From assembly GCA_913009915.1 (NCBI GenBank), contig CAJVYZ010000013.1, positions 1 to 13,682 of the forward strand: a DNA stretch of 13,682 nt, in the 5' to 3' direction. Numbering within the stretch: the first letter of the stretch is position 1; every line of letters starts with the position of its first letter. The notes under the pieces were generated by a model, which was not told where the DNA came from, searched no databases, and was given only the letters and a program-made list of their open reading frames with translations. A program made the position numbers and the translations under genes. The stretch is from an uncultured Gemmatimonadota bacterium. GTDB lineage: Bacteria > Gemmatimonadota > Gemmatimonadetes > Gemmatimonadales > GWC2-71-9. This document shows positions 1 through 6,730 of this stretch, piece after piece.

Positions 1-133
1 CCCCTACGATGTTCTGACCGGAGATGCCAACCCGGCCCTCTACGGGGTCCTTGTAGATGGCGGTGGTGATTTCACGCCCCCGAAAGGCCACTGTTCGAGG
101 GGCGCCGACGTTGATTGAGACGATCGAACTCAT
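1..133 (-). CDS. MOSC-domain protein, N-terminal part (cut by window edge)
   Basis: Reading the minus strand from ATG at 133 gives 44 codons open to the window edge. The start reads MSSIVSINVG and is followed by a basic FRGREI stretch, then the hallmark YKDPVEGRVGISGQN. This matches the N-terminus of stand-alone MOSC (molybdenum cofactor sulfurase C-terminal, YiiM-like) proteins, where a short strand and a K/R-rich turn lead into P-V-x-G-R-V. These are cytosolic proteins thought to bind sulfur or the molybdenum cofactor, often linked to detoxification of N-hydroxylated compounds. The catalytic Cys of the family lies further on and cannot be seen. No good Shine-Dalgarno precedes the ATG. It lies downstream of the MarR gene on the same strand, with a 235-bp gap, so regulation by that MarR is possible but not shown. 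Confidence 0.8.
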   Translation of the reverse strand, partial: MSSIVSINVGAPRTVAFRGREITTAIYKDPVEGRVGISGQNIVG

Positions 134-368
134 GGAATTGGTGGCCTGGGTGGTCCGTAGCGTCTATCTCGACGGAAGGGACTGACTCGCCAGGAATTGA
201 CCAAGTGGACATCTCCTCGGATGGGACGGGTTCCCAAGATTCAAGCGGCGTTCGATCGCCGACATTCCAAGTTCTTTTCGGGCTCGGACGATCTCCAGTG
301 CGGGCTCCGGGATGGATGCTGAATCTGGTGCGACCACCCGCTTTGGTACCTGCCGATCCGATCTGTGA
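134..368. other. intergenic stretch between MarR and MOSC genes; possible decayed coding sequence
   Basis: No convincing gene is present here. One minus-strand frame is open from the end of the MarR gene to a TAG at 166-164. It contains PALEIVRARKELG, faintly like the helix region of IS481-type transposases, but has no start, no catalytic residues and no continuation, so a decayed transposase piece is only a guess. A short hairpin (cggcg, loop ttcgat, cgccg) sits at 246-261 and lacks a T-tract. No promoter for the MOSC gene stands out. Confidence 0.2.
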
Positions 369-791
369 TCAATCCCAATCAGTGCTCAGGATTTCGCGCA
401 ACTGCGCAACCCGGGTGTCGCCGATTGCGGTCTCCAGTCGTGATTCGAGGTCGGCGAATACGTCCATGGCGACTCCGATGCTCCGCTTCCCCTTGGCGGT
501 GGGTCTGACCAATTTGGCGCGGCGATCAGAAGGATCGGAAACCAGGTGGACCAGCCCCTGGCGCTCGAGCCCTCTAACCAGCTCGTTGACGGCTTGGCGG
601 GTGACTCCGAGATTCCTTGCGAGGTCTGCTTGGCGCGAACCTGCGAATGCCAACTCGGCGAAAAGCAACGACTGGGCCGATGTGATATCCAGACCGAGCC
701 GGTCCGCCTGGGCGGCCCTCAGGGCATCGTCGAACCACCTGAACCGATCAAGCAATAGTCGGGCGAGGGGTGTAGGTATCACTTGCTTCAT
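369..791 (-). CDS. MarR-family transcriptional regulator
   Basis: This 140-residue protein has typical MarR length and layout. An N-terminal dimerisation helix (about 5-30) is followed by a winged helix-turn-helix: helix 2 near 52-60 (GSRQADLARN), recognition helix near 63-75 (VTRQAVNELVRGL), and a basic wing at 86-95 (DPSDRRAKLV). C-terminal helices then complete the dimer interface. MarR proteins bind palindromic operators as dimers and usually release DNA on binding a small ligand or on thiol oxidation. This one has no cysteine, which argues against thiol sensing. The ATG at 791 is used because the fold is complete from there. A perfect TTGTCA/TGACAA inverted repeat lies 10 bp upstream, implying autoregulation. 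It is divergent from the copper ATPase operon and upstream of the MOSC gene. Its ligand is unknown. Confidence 0.9.
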   Translation of the reverse strand: MKQVIPTPLARLLLDRFRWFDDALRAAQADRLGLDITSAQSLLFAELAFAGSRQADLARNLGVTRQAVNELVRGLERQGLVHLVSDPSDRRAKLVRPTAKGKRSIGVAMDVFADLESRLETAIGDTRVAQLREILSTDWD

Positions 792-800
792 CTTAGTGGT

Positions 801-819
801 TTGTCAAGACACCTGACAA
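801..819 (-). promoter_or_regulatory. probable MarR operator/promoter (inverted repeat)
   Basis: TTGTCA at 801-806 and TGACAA at 814-819 form a perfect 6-bp inverted repeat with a 7-bp centre, 10 bp before the marR ATG. Read on the minus strand, each arm resembles a -35 hexamer (TTGTCA at 819-814, TTGACA at 807-802). A weak -10 candidate, CTAAGA at 796-791, follows the outer arm with a 17-bp spacing, which would give a leaderless or nearly leaderless mRNA. Position and symmetry suggest autorepression; binding is inferred. Confidence 0.5.
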
Positions 820-858
820 TGGACGGTCGGAGCCGGGCGCCGCATCCGAAAATCCTCC

Positions 859-890
859 TTGACATTCCACCCGACTGGAAGGCGTAGGGT
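859..890 (+). promoter_or_regulatory. MerR-type metal-responsive promoter, copy 1 (copper ATPase operon)
   Basis: The -35 TTGACA (859-864) and -10 TAGGGT (885-890) are separated by exactly 20 bp, longer than the 16-18 bp of ordinary sigma-70-type promoters. The spacer holds a dyad, TTCCA (865-869) and TGGAA (876-880). An overlong spacer containing a dyad is the hallmark of promoters activated by MerR-family metal sensors (CueR, ZntR, MerR), which untwist the DNA. The same layout recurs at 6466, 7456 and 7203(-). Transcription would start near 897, leaving a leader of about 75 nt before the ATPase ATG at 972. Confidence 0.8.
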
Positions 891-971
891 CTGATGATTG
901 CAAAGAAGTTGTAGGAAAACTTGGTCTGACCGCGAGTCGACCAGGCGCAAGCGAAATGGAAGGAGACGATC

Positions 972-3419
972 ATGAGAGATCCTGTATGTGGGATGGAGGT
1001 GAGCGAGGACTCGCTCACCATCGACGGCTACCCGGACGTAGGGTTCTGTTCAGACCACTGCCGGAGTGCATTCGTGGACGAGCCGCAGAAATACCTCGAC
1101 GGCGACGTAGCCGCCGAGTCGGGCAGCGCGGTTCTGGAGATGGAGGCACCCTCCCCCAGGTTCGGTGAACAAGAGACGATCCATCTGGCGATTGATGGAA
1201 TGACATGTTCGTCCTGCGTCACGACGATCGAGCGAGCTTTGGTGTCCACCCCAGGTGTGGTGGACGCGAGAGTGAATTTTGCGTCTGAAGAGGTCACGGT
1301 CGAGGCACAAGACGTACCCATCGAAGTCCTGACCGCGGCGGTGGCCGACGCGGGCTATTCAGCCCGGCCCCTGGACGATGAGGATGATGGGGACGCGGAA
1401 GCCGAGGCCAGGGAGCGGCTCTACCGAACGCTGCTTCAGAAGTTCTGGTTTGCGGCGATCGTGTCCCTCCCGGTGATTTACTTCTCCTACCCGGAGTTGT
1501 TTCCCGGGATACCGGCCAAAGGTTCCACGGCGCTGAATCTCATTTGGGGTGCGATGGCGTTGCTGACGTTGCCCGTGATGCTGTGGGCCGGTTCTCAGTT
1601 CTACACGGGGGCCTGGGCCGCGTTCAAACACCGGTCGGCCAACATGTACACCCTGATCGCCACTGGGATCACTGCAGCCTGGACCTATTCGGCTACGGCG
1701 CTCTTGTTCCCTGGATTGTTTCCAGAAGAACGCCTGCGGGACGTTTTCTTTGACGTGACCGCAGTGGTCACAGCCTTGGTCGTGCTTGGCATGGCCTTGG
1801 AGATTCGAGCCAGGGCCAAAACATCTGAGGCCCTCAAGAAACTGATCGGTATGCAGGCCAAGACCGCTCGTATCGTGCGCGACGGCCAAGAAATCGATGT
1901 CCCGATCGAAGACGTCGTGGTCGGAGACACGATCGTGGTTCGCCCTGGGGAAAAGATTCCCGTGGACGGCCAGGTACTGAGCGGTGCTTCGGCCGTCGAC
2001 GAGTCAATGGTGACCGGCGAACCGATTCCTTCAGAGAAGGTGACCGGCGACCCGGTTATTGGGTCCACTATCAACAAAACGGGAAGCTTTCGGTTCGAGG
2101 CCACGAGGGTTGGCAAGGACACCATGCTGTCCCAGATCATTCGCATGGTCCGGGAGGCCCAGGGATCCAAGGCGCCTATTCAGCGCACCGTGGACAAGGT
2201 CGCCAGCTACTTCGTTCCTGCGGTGATGATCATCGCGGTGTCGACGTTCATGGTCTGGTATACGTTCGGTCCCTCGCCTGCTCTGCTCTACGCAGTGATC
2301 ACTACGGTGACCGTGCTGGTCATAGCGTGTCCATGCGCATTGGGGCTTGCAACTCCGACCTCATTGATGGTCGGGATCGGCAAGGGCGCCGAGAACGGAA
2401 TCCTGATCAAGTCAGGTGATGCGCTGGAAACGGCCCACCGAATCACGACCGTGGTGCTCGACAAGACCGGCACCGTGACCATGGGCCAACCGTCGTTGAC
2501 CGACGTAATCGTGATGGGTGAGGTCGACGAGGACAAGCTGTTGATGCTGGCGGCCTCGGCCGAACGGGCGTCTGAGCACCCTCTCGGTGAGGCGATCGTC
2601 GGTGGGGCGCATCAGCGAGGCCTGAACCTGCGAGACCCGGAAACGTTCCTGGCGACCCCAGGACACGGAATCTCGGCGACCATCGATGACCACCTGGTGG
2701 TTCTTGGCAACCTCAAATTCATGGCCGACCAGGGGATCGGGGCCGGAGCTGCCGAATCCGTCCTGGAAGGTCTGGCGGATGAAGGCAAGACAGCCATGGT
2801 GGTCGGAGTAGATGGCGAACTTGCCGGCGTCGTCGCCGTGGCCGACACAATCAAAGAAGACTCGGTAGCTGCGATACAGCGGATGCATGACCTTGGCCTC
2901 GAGGTGGCGATGCTCACCGGTGACAACATCCGTACCGCCAAGGCCATCGGTGCCAAGGTAGGTATAGATCGCATCCTCGCGGAGGTCCTCCCAGAGGACA
3001 AGGCCAACGAGGTGTCAAAGCTGCAGGGCGAGGGCAAGGTGGTCGCGATGGTCGGAGACGGCATCAACGACGCACCAGCCCTGGCTCAGGCAGACGTTGG
3101 CTTGGCAATGGGAACCGGTACGGACGTCGCCATGGAATCGGGCGACATCACGTTGGTGAAGGGAAGCCTGACCGGAGTCGTGACCGCCATCGAGCTGTCG
3201 CAGGCGACCATGCGCAACATCCATCAGAACCTGGTGGGCGCCTTCGCCTACAACACGCTCGGTATACCGGTAGCCGCCGGGGTTTTCTTCCCATTCTTCG
3301 GCCTGCTGCTCAGCCCGCTCCTTGCCGGCGCAGCCATGGCGTTCTCATCGGTGACCGTGGTCACCAACGCCAACCGGTTGCGCTCTTGGGAGCCCTCAAT
3401 CAAGGAGGAGACAGTGTGA
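972..3419 (+). CDS. copA: Cu(+)-exporting P1B-type ATPase with N-terminal YHS and HMA domains
   Basis: This 815-residue inner-membrane pump exports monovalent copper at the cost of ATP. An N-terminal YHS domain (about 1-45, Cys6, Cys26, Cys30; opens RDPVCGM) is followed by one heavy-metal-associated domain with GMTCSSC (76-82). Next come the membrane helices, the actuator loop TGE (348-350), the ion-site CPC (453-455), phosphorylation motif DKTGT (497-501), nucleotide-binding HP (536-537), TGDN (649-652) and GDGIND (695-700). The last helices carry YN (760-761) and MAFSS (789-793), the signature of Cu(+)-selective P1B-1 pumps. All catalytic residues are present and the length is normal plus the YHS extension. 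The ATG at 972 has AAGGAG at 960-965, six bases away. It is first in an operon behind the MerR-type promoter at 859 and its stop overlaps the cupredoxin start. Silver is the likely alternative substrate. Confidence 0.96.
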   Translation: MRDPVCGMEVSEDSLTIDGYPDVGFCSDHCRSAFVDEPQKYLDGDVAAESGSAVLEMEAPSPRFGEQETIHLAIDGMTCSSCVTTIERALVSTPGVVDARVNFASEEVTVEAQDVPIEVLTAAVADAGYSARPLDDEDDGDAEAEARERLYRTLLQKFWFAAIVSLPVIYFSYPELFPGIPAKGSTALNLIWGAMALLTLPVMLWAGSQFYTGAWAAFKHRSANMYTLIATGITAAWTYSATALLFPGLFPEERLRDVFFDVTAVVTALVVLGMALEIRARAKTSEALKKLIGMQAKTARIVRDGQEIDVPIEDVVVGDTIVVRPGEKIPVDGQVLSGASAVDESMVTGEPIPSEKVTGDPVIGSTINKTGSFRFEATRVGKDTMLSQIIRMVREAQGSKAPIQRTVDKVASYFVPAVMIIAVSTFMVWYTFGPSPALLYAVITTVTVLVIACPCALGLATPTSLMVGIGKGAENGILIKSGDALETAHRITTVVLDKTGTVTMGQPSLTDVIVMGEVDEDKLLMLAASAERASEHPLGEAIVGGAHQRGLNLRDPETFLATPGHGISATIDDHLVVLGNLKFMADQGIGAGAAESVLEGLADEGKTAMVVGVDGELAGVVAVADTIKEDSVAAIQRMHDLGLEVAMLTGDNIRTAKAIGAKVGIDRILAEVLPEDKANEVSKLQGEGKVVAMVGDGINDAPALAQADVGLAMGTGTDVAMESGDITLVKGSLTGVVTAIELSQATMRNIHQNLVGAFAYNTLGIPVAAGVFFPFFGLLLSPLLAGAAMAFSSVTVVTNANRLRSWEPSIKEETV

Positions 3420-3790
3420 TGAATGTACTACTCGTAAACCTGGGCGGGCTCGGGGTGATCGGACTGATCGTCTGGTACTTCTGGCTTTCGTCCAGTTCAG
3501 GCACGGCCGCCGTGGTTACGGCGGGAGGTGTCCAGGAGACCAAGGTGATTGTGAAGGGCGGATACTCGCCCGACACGATCAGGGTCGAAGCCGGCCGCCC
3601 GGTACGGCTCCTGTTCGACCGCCGGGAAGCGGATCCATGTTCGGAAAGGGTCGTGTTCGACGCCTTCGGTGTCTCTGCGGAGCTACCCACCGGTACCGAG
3701 GTGCCGGTCGAGTTCACTCCGACCGAACCCGGCGAGTACGAATTTGCTTGCCAGATGGGCATGTTGAAGGGAAAGGTGATCGTGTCATGA
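3419..3790 (+). CDS. membrane-anchored cupredoxin-domain protein
   Basis: This 123-residue protein has one N-terminal hydrophobic segment (about 4-24), a short Ser/Gly/Ala linker, and one cupredoxin_1-type beta sandwich (about 38-123). Candidate copper ligands are Cys74 in the DPCSERVVF turn and the C-terminal FACQMGM loop (Cys111, Met113, Met115), a pattern seen in cupredoxin domains that accompany copper ATPases. It probably sits on the outer face of the cytoplasmic membrane, accepting, buffering or oxidising copper delivered by the pump. The ATG at 3419 overlaps the TGA of the ATPase gene (GTGTGATG), and AAGGAGGAG lies about 10 bases upstream inside that gene. The in-frame GTG at 3416 is a possible but less likely start. 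Tight coupling supports a shared role in copper handling. Confidence 0.88.
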   Translation: MNVLLVNLGGLGVIGLIVWYFWLSSSSGTAAVVTAGGVQETKVIVKGGYSPDTIRVEAGRPVRLLFDRREADPCSERVVFDAFGVSAELPTGTEVPVEFTPTEPGEYEFACQMGMLKGKVIVS

Positions 3791-4026
3791 AACGCAAAAC
3801 AGATCGAGCCGCCCAAGGTCCTGGTTGGGATGAGCTCCTCGTCTGGTGCCCAACAGACGACTCGCCGCTGGTAAGCGGCGAGTCGGCAGGGGAGAACCCC
3901 AAAAGTGCATCTGGTACCGGTGGCGATCGGGAGGGGGCGGTCCGTCGCCGAAAAAACAGACGCCGCCGGCGACACGTGTCGTCTCCCTCCGGGAAGAGTG
4001 CAGACTCGCTTGGGGGTGAGGCATGA
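3787..4026 (+). CDS. small basic hypothetical protein (coding status uncertain)
   Basis: A 79-codon frame starts at an ATG overlapping the TGA of the cupredoxin gene (ATGA) and ends in a TGA overlapping the ABC ATPase start (ATGA). Coupling at both ends is what argues for it being a gene. The product is hydrophilic, with one Cys near position 21, Gly/Ser-rich, and carries a strongly basic run at about 51-62 (RRRKNRRRRRH). I see no domain or signal peptide and do not recognise the family. Against it, the same DNA forms a perfect 11-bp hairpin at 3858-3885 and a 7-bp hairpin at 3944-3973, so it may be a structured mRNA spacer whose open frame is incidental. Confidence 0.45.
   Translation: MKRKTDRAAQGPGWDELLVWCPTDDSPLVSGESAGENPKSASGTGGDREGAVRRRKNRRRRRHVSSPSGKSADSLGGEA
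3858..3885 (+). repeat. perfect 11-bp inverted repeat (hairpin) inside the copper operon
   Basis: CGACTCGCCGC (3858-3868) pairs perfectly with GCGGCGAGTCG (3875-3885) across a TGGTAA loop. The stem is GC-rich and no T-tract follows, so it is not a standard intrinsic terminator. It could act as an mRNA stability or attenuation element between the ATPase/cupredoxin genes and the ABC genes. Confidence 0.75.
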
Positions 4027-4742
4027 AGCCGACTACCACCGGTCAGGGGGCCACCGACCAGAGCGCCGTCGTCCAGAGCGCCGTCGGCGCTCTGGACGAA
4101 ATCACCGGTTTGCCGGTGGTGCTGGAAGCTCAGCAGGTCACCAAGACCTACCGGCGTGGATGGCGCCGAACCGAGAATCAGGTTCTGACCGGGGCCGATC
4201 TCACGATCCAGGCAGGAGAGATCGTCGGGTTGGTCGGTGAGAACGGATCCGGCAAATCGACACTGATGAAGATCCTGGTCGGTTCGCTCGAAAGCGACGG
4301 TGGTCGGGTGGAGATGCGCGGCAGCTTTGGATATTGCCCTCAGGAGCCGCTCCTCTACGAGCGACTCACGTGTGACGAGCACTTCGAGCTGTTCGGCGAG
4401 GCATACGGTCTCGATCGGAGCGTCATCGACCGAAACCGTGACGATCTCTACAAGATGTTCAGCTTCGGTCGCTACCGCGATATGCGGGTCGAGGAACTTT
4501 CAGGCGGGACCAGAGCCAAGCTCAATCTGGGTCTGGCCCTGCTGCACGATCCGGACGTCCTGCTCCTCGACGAACCATATGCGGGCTTCGACTGGGATAC
4601 TTACCTGCGCTTTTGGGACCTGGCCGCTGAACGTCGCGACGCGGGTCGGGCGGTTCTGATCATCAGCCATTTCGTCGCCGACGAGGAACGATTCGACCGG
4701 ATCGTTCATTTGCGTGACGGGAAGGCGGTTGCCCGATGGTGA
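4023..4742 (+). CDS. ABC transporter ATP-binding protein
   Basis: This 239-residue cytoplasmic ATPase subunit powers the permease encoded next. Walker A is GENGSGKST (72-80), the Q-loop is YCPQEP (Gln107), the signature is LSGGT (159-163), Walker B ends in LLLDE (Asp183, Glu184), and the switch histidine is His216. All catalytic residues are present. The first 30 or so residues precede the ABC fold and are partly encoded by a 15-bp tandem repeat, so translation may in fact begin later; ATG 4023 is favoured by its ATGA overlap with the previous frame. The subfamily resembles ABC-2-type exporters, including the NosF-like group that works with copper enzymes. The substrate is not readable from sequence. 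Its place behind copA and a cupredoxin suggests a role in copper homeostasis or in maturing or exporting an envelope component. Confidence 0.92.
   Translation: MKPTTTGQGATDQSAVVQSAVGALDEITGLPVVLEAQQVTKTYRRGWRRTENQVLTGADLTIQAGEIVGLVGENGSGKSTLMKILVGSLESDGGRVEMRGSFGYCPQEPLLYERLTCDEHFELFGEAYGLDRSVIDRNRDDLYKMFSFGRYRDMRVEELSGGTRAKLNLGLALLHDPDVLLLDEPYAGFDWDTYLRFWDLAAERRDAGRAVLIISHFVADEERFDRIVHLRDGKAVARW
4058..4099 (+). repeat. tandem 15-bp repeat ending in a perfect 14-bp inverted repeat
   Basis: The unit CCAGAGCGCCGTCGT occurs twice in tandem from 4058 (the second copy diverges at its end). Its second copy forms a stem with the following bases: TCGTCCAGAGCGCC (4069-4082) pairs perfectly with GGCGCTCTGGACGA (4086-4099) across a GTC loop. 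It lies 46 bases after the ABC ATPase ATG and encodes a repeated QSAV. A stem this strong so near a start could slow early elongation or mark a recent local duplication. No T-tract follows. Confidence 0.75.
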
Positions 4743-6238
4743 CCGCACGACTCACTGGACGCTACCTGGCCGAATATTCCCGCCGCCCGGTCAACCTGGC
4801 GCTGCTGGTATTGGTTCCTCTGGTCTTCGTCGTGCTCGCCTCCGGGGCGATCACAGATTTCGCCGAGATCGTCGGCGGGGTGGGAGATGCTGGCCAGCTC
4901 GCCGCCCCAACCGCGGGATGGGCCGCGGCGTTCCTCTCAGGCGTTGCCGGGTTCTTCCATGTGCTCGGGTCTCGCGACACGGATCGCCGGCTCGCCAACG
5001 CCGGGATGGGCGCGTGGCGGATCACCGTTGCGCGTCTCGCTTCGGGATTGGCGTTGGCGTTGCTCGCCTCAGGGACCGCGATCATTGCTCTGGCTTTGCG
5101 GGCGGGGATCGCGGATCCGGTTCGGACCATCACCGGAACCGTCATGTTCGCAGTCATCTATCTTGGGATCGGGGTTGCCGTCGGTTCCTTGGTGAGCAAC
5201 GATGTCAATGGATCACTGATCGTGATCTTCGTCTGGATGCTCGACGTCTTTCTCGGGCCGGCCATGGCTGGTACCAGTGTTGGGATCAGCCGGGTGTTCC
5301 CCTCCTACTACGTCACCCTGTTCGTGCTCGGCGACCCTGGGGTCCAGACGGGTCCCATGGGCGACCTCGGGTGGGCACTGGTGTGGACCGTTGGCGCCCT
5401 CGGTCTGGCCGTGGCGCTGTTCGCCGCCGCGACTGCTACCCGGCGAAACGTCTGGCGTCTGACCAAGCCGGTTGGAACCAGCTGGGGTCGCATCAAAGCG
5501 GGGATTCGCTACGGCCTGCGCGACCACCGTCGCAACGTTGCGCTGTGGGTGCTGCTCGTCGTTCTGCCGGCTCTCTTCATCTCTCTCAGCTTCTACATCA
5601 CCCCTGAGGAGCCCACCCCCGTGGAACTCGTCGAGGGCGGTGTCGCACAGATCCAGACCCTGTCGATGGTCGACGTACATGGCGCGATCATGGTCCCGAT
5701 CACGATTGCGTTCTTGGCAGGGCTGGCCGGCCTCTTCGTCGTCCAGGGGTCCCTGGAGGGCGACGCTCGTCTCACGCTGGCGGGATTTCGTCCTCGCGAG
5801 ATCCTCGTCTCCCGGCTGGGGGTCATCGCTATCGCCGGCCTGCTCACCACCGTGGTGTCCCTGGCTGTCACCGCCATCGACTTCACTCCGCAGAGCTGGG
5901 CCTGGTTCACGGTCGGGAACGCGCTGGTGGCAGCCACCTACGGGATGGTCGGCGTCCTCATCGGTGCCGTGTTCGGGCGGCTCGGGGGCCTCTACCTTAT
6001 GTTCCTCCTGCCGTTCATCGATGTCGGGATAGGCCAGAACATCATGTTTTCCGCCGCACCCCCTGGTTGGGGAAATGTCCTACCCGGCCGCGGGGCTGTC
6101 CAGGTCCTCGTTGACGGTGCCTTCACACCCACCTTCGATCAGGTAGGCGGCCTGATGCTCGCGATCGCCTGGCTCGTTGCACTTGGCCTGGCGGCCGCGG
6201 CCGTGGTCAACCGCATTGCCGAGCCAAAAAGGGCGTGA
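4736..6238 (+). CDS. ABC-2-type transporter permease, tandemly duplicated (about 12 TM)
   Basis: This 500-residue integral membrane protein has about six hydrophobic segments in each half (near 20-40, 62-78, 100-122, 131-153, 160-178, 210-232; and 267-288, 317-337, 360-382, 392-412, 418-436, 470-490). The halves are visibly related: GSRDTDRRLANAG at 78-90 matches GSLEGDARLTLAG at 338-350, each followed by an I-x-V-(A/S)-R-L step, and the helix with Asp170 matches the one with Asp429. One polypeptide therefore supplies both transmembrane halves for a dimer of the preceding ATPase. The ATG overlaps the ATPase stop by 7 bases. It is the last gene of the copper operon; no clear terminator follows. 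Substrate unknown. No cysteine is present. Confidence 0.85.
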   Translation: MVTARLTGRYLAEYSRRPVNLALLVLVPLVFVVLASGAITDFAEIVGGVGDAGQLAAPTAGWAAAFLSGVAGFFHVLGSRDTDRRLANAGMGAWRITVARLASGLALALLASGTAIIALALRAGIADPVRTITGTVMFAVIYLGIGVAVGSLVSNDVNGSLIVIFVWMLDVFLGPAMAGTSVGISRVFPSYYVTLFVLGDPGVQTGPMGDLGWALVWTVGALGLAVALFAAATATRRNVWRLTKPVGTSWGRIKAGIRYGLRDHRRNVALWVLLVVLPALFISLSFYITPEEPTPVELVEGGVAQIQTLSMVDVHGAIMVPITIAFLAGLAGLFVVQGSLEGDARLTLAGFRPREILVSRLGVIAIAGLLTTVVSLAVTAIDFTPQSWAWFTVGNALVAATYGMVGVLIGAVFGRLGGLYLMFLLPFIDVGIGQNIMFSAAPPGWGNVLPGRGAVQVLVDGAFTPTFDQVGGLMLAIAWLVALGLAAAAVVNRIAEPKRA

Positions 6239-6266
6239 CAATGACCGGCGGCCGCAAGAGACCCTC

Positions 6267-6449
6267 ATGAGACCCGACCCTGCTTCAGAGCTGGTGGTCG
6301 CCTATCTGCGGGTCAACGGCTACTTCATCCTGACCGACCTCGAACTCCATGTGCTCGAGGATGGTTCCTACCGGACCTCGACGGACGTGGACATCGTCGC
6401 GGTTCCTCATCCCGCCCTTCCGGGCCGAGCACACCACAAGCGCTTGTGA
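6267..6449 (+). pseudogene. 5' stub of a hypothetical gene of the 'AYLRVNGYF' type
   Basis: The frame from ATG 6267 begins MRPDPASELVVAYLRVNGYF and continues with an LTDLELH / TDVDIVAV pattern. From memory this resembles the N-terminus of uncharacterised proteins of roughly 200 residues or more in actinobacteria and other phyla, where the first 45-50 residues include 'AYL-VNGYF' and 'TD-DILAV'. Here the match ends after about 48 codons at DIVAVPHP, the frame drifts into unrelated sequence, and a stop follows at 6447-6449. I read it as the surviving start of a truncated gene. A short real protein of 60 residues is possible but less likely. It lies 28 bp after the ABC permease gene and just before MerR-type promoter copy 2. 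Confidence 0.55.
6435..6448. repeat. perfect 14-bp palindrome upstream of promoter copy 2
   Basis: CACAAGCGCTTGTG is a perfect palindrome lying 17 bp before the -35 of promoter copy 2. It may be a binding site for another dimeric regulator or chance. No equivalent is seen before the other three promoter copies. Confidence 0.35.
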
Positions 6450-6465
6450 CACCGCAGAAAGCCTC

Positions 6466-6497
6466 TTGACATTCCAGTCGACTAGAAGGTCTATGGT
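6466..6497 (+). promoter_or_regulatory. MerR-type metal-responsive promoter, copy 2
   Basis: The -35 TTGACA (6466-6471) and -10 TATGGT (6492-6497) are 20 bp apart. This is the most symmetric copy: from ACATTCCAGTC to GACTAGAAGGT (6469-6490) it is a 22-bp dyad centred on GTCGAC with two mismatched pairs. It lies downstream of a gene stub and upstream of a 20-codon ORF with a good ribosome binding site. The stretch after the -10, including GCGCACAT and GCAGC, is shared with copy 3, so the similarity extends past the core promoter. Confidence 0.78.
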
Positions 6498-6589
6498 GAC
6501 GGGTGCGCACATCGAAGGCAGCGCCCACCCGACCTGTTCTATGTGTGAGTTTTGAGAAACCCAGCAATGACCAAGAAAGGAGACACTGA

Positions 6590-6652
6590 ATGAAGCGCTT
6601 CACCGTGCCACGCGTGGCCCACTGCAATGACGGCCACAGAGCCGGGTCCTGA
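6590..6652 (+). CDS. 20-residue ORF with strong ribosome binding site (truncated gene or small peptide)
   Basis: The ATG at 6590 is preceded by AAAGGAG (6576-6582) at 7-base spacing, one of the best Shine-Dalgarno sequences in the window, and by MerR-type promoter copy 2 about 90 bp upstream. The frame codes for only 20 residues, starting MKRFTVP and containing HCNDGH, before TGA at 6650. The opening resembles the first strand of HMA-type copper chaperones (K-x-F/Y-T-V-x-x-M-x-C), so this may be the start of a chaperone gene whose remainder was lost. A genuine metal-binding micropeptide is the alternative. I cannot find chaperone motifs in the other frames downstream. Confidence 0.35.
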   Translation: MKRFTVPRVAHCNDGHRAGS

Positions 6653-6679
6653 GCAAGACGCAAAACCGCTCCAGAAAGC

Positions 6680-6710
6680 GATAGCCACCTCCAATAACGA
6701 GGTGGCTATC
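6680..6710 (-). terminator. probable intrinsic terminator of the PQ-loop gene (possibly bidirectional)
   Basis: A perfect 12-bp stem, GATAGCCACCTC (6680-6691) with GAGGTGGCTATC (6699-6710), encloses a 7-base loop. On the minus strand it begins 20 bases after the PQ-loop stop codon and is followed by GCTTTCTGG, a modest U-rich tail. On the plus strand it lies 28 bases after the 20-codon ORF but has no U-tract, though it may still stop or stabilise that transcript. Placement between two convergent transcripts supports a terminator role. Confidence 0.6.
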
Positions 6711-6730
6711 TACGTGTGGGCCGCTGACAC

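Noticed and set aside
115..816. A 233-codon plus-strand open frame
   Set aside because: It runs antisense through the clearly recognisable MarR gene; the protein is low-complexity Ser/Arg-rich with no domain, as expected for an opposite-strand shadow in GC-rich DNA.
859..890. CsoR-type copper operator as an alternative reading of the copper promoter
   Set aside because: There is no G/C-tract CsoR palindrome; the fixed 20-bp spacer with an internal TTCC/GGAA dyad fits MerR-family activation.
3951..3957. An in-frame A AAA AAC heptamer followed by a possible hairpin, like a -1 frameshift signal
   Set aside because: The -1 frame ends at a TGA just before the ABC gene and creates no recognisable extension or fusion; probably chance.
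6493..6555. A frame from the ATG inside promoter copy 2 giving a peptide with a CSMC motif
   Set aside because: The ATG lies inside the -10 hexamer, so a transcript from this promoter cannot contain it, and there is no other promoter upstream.
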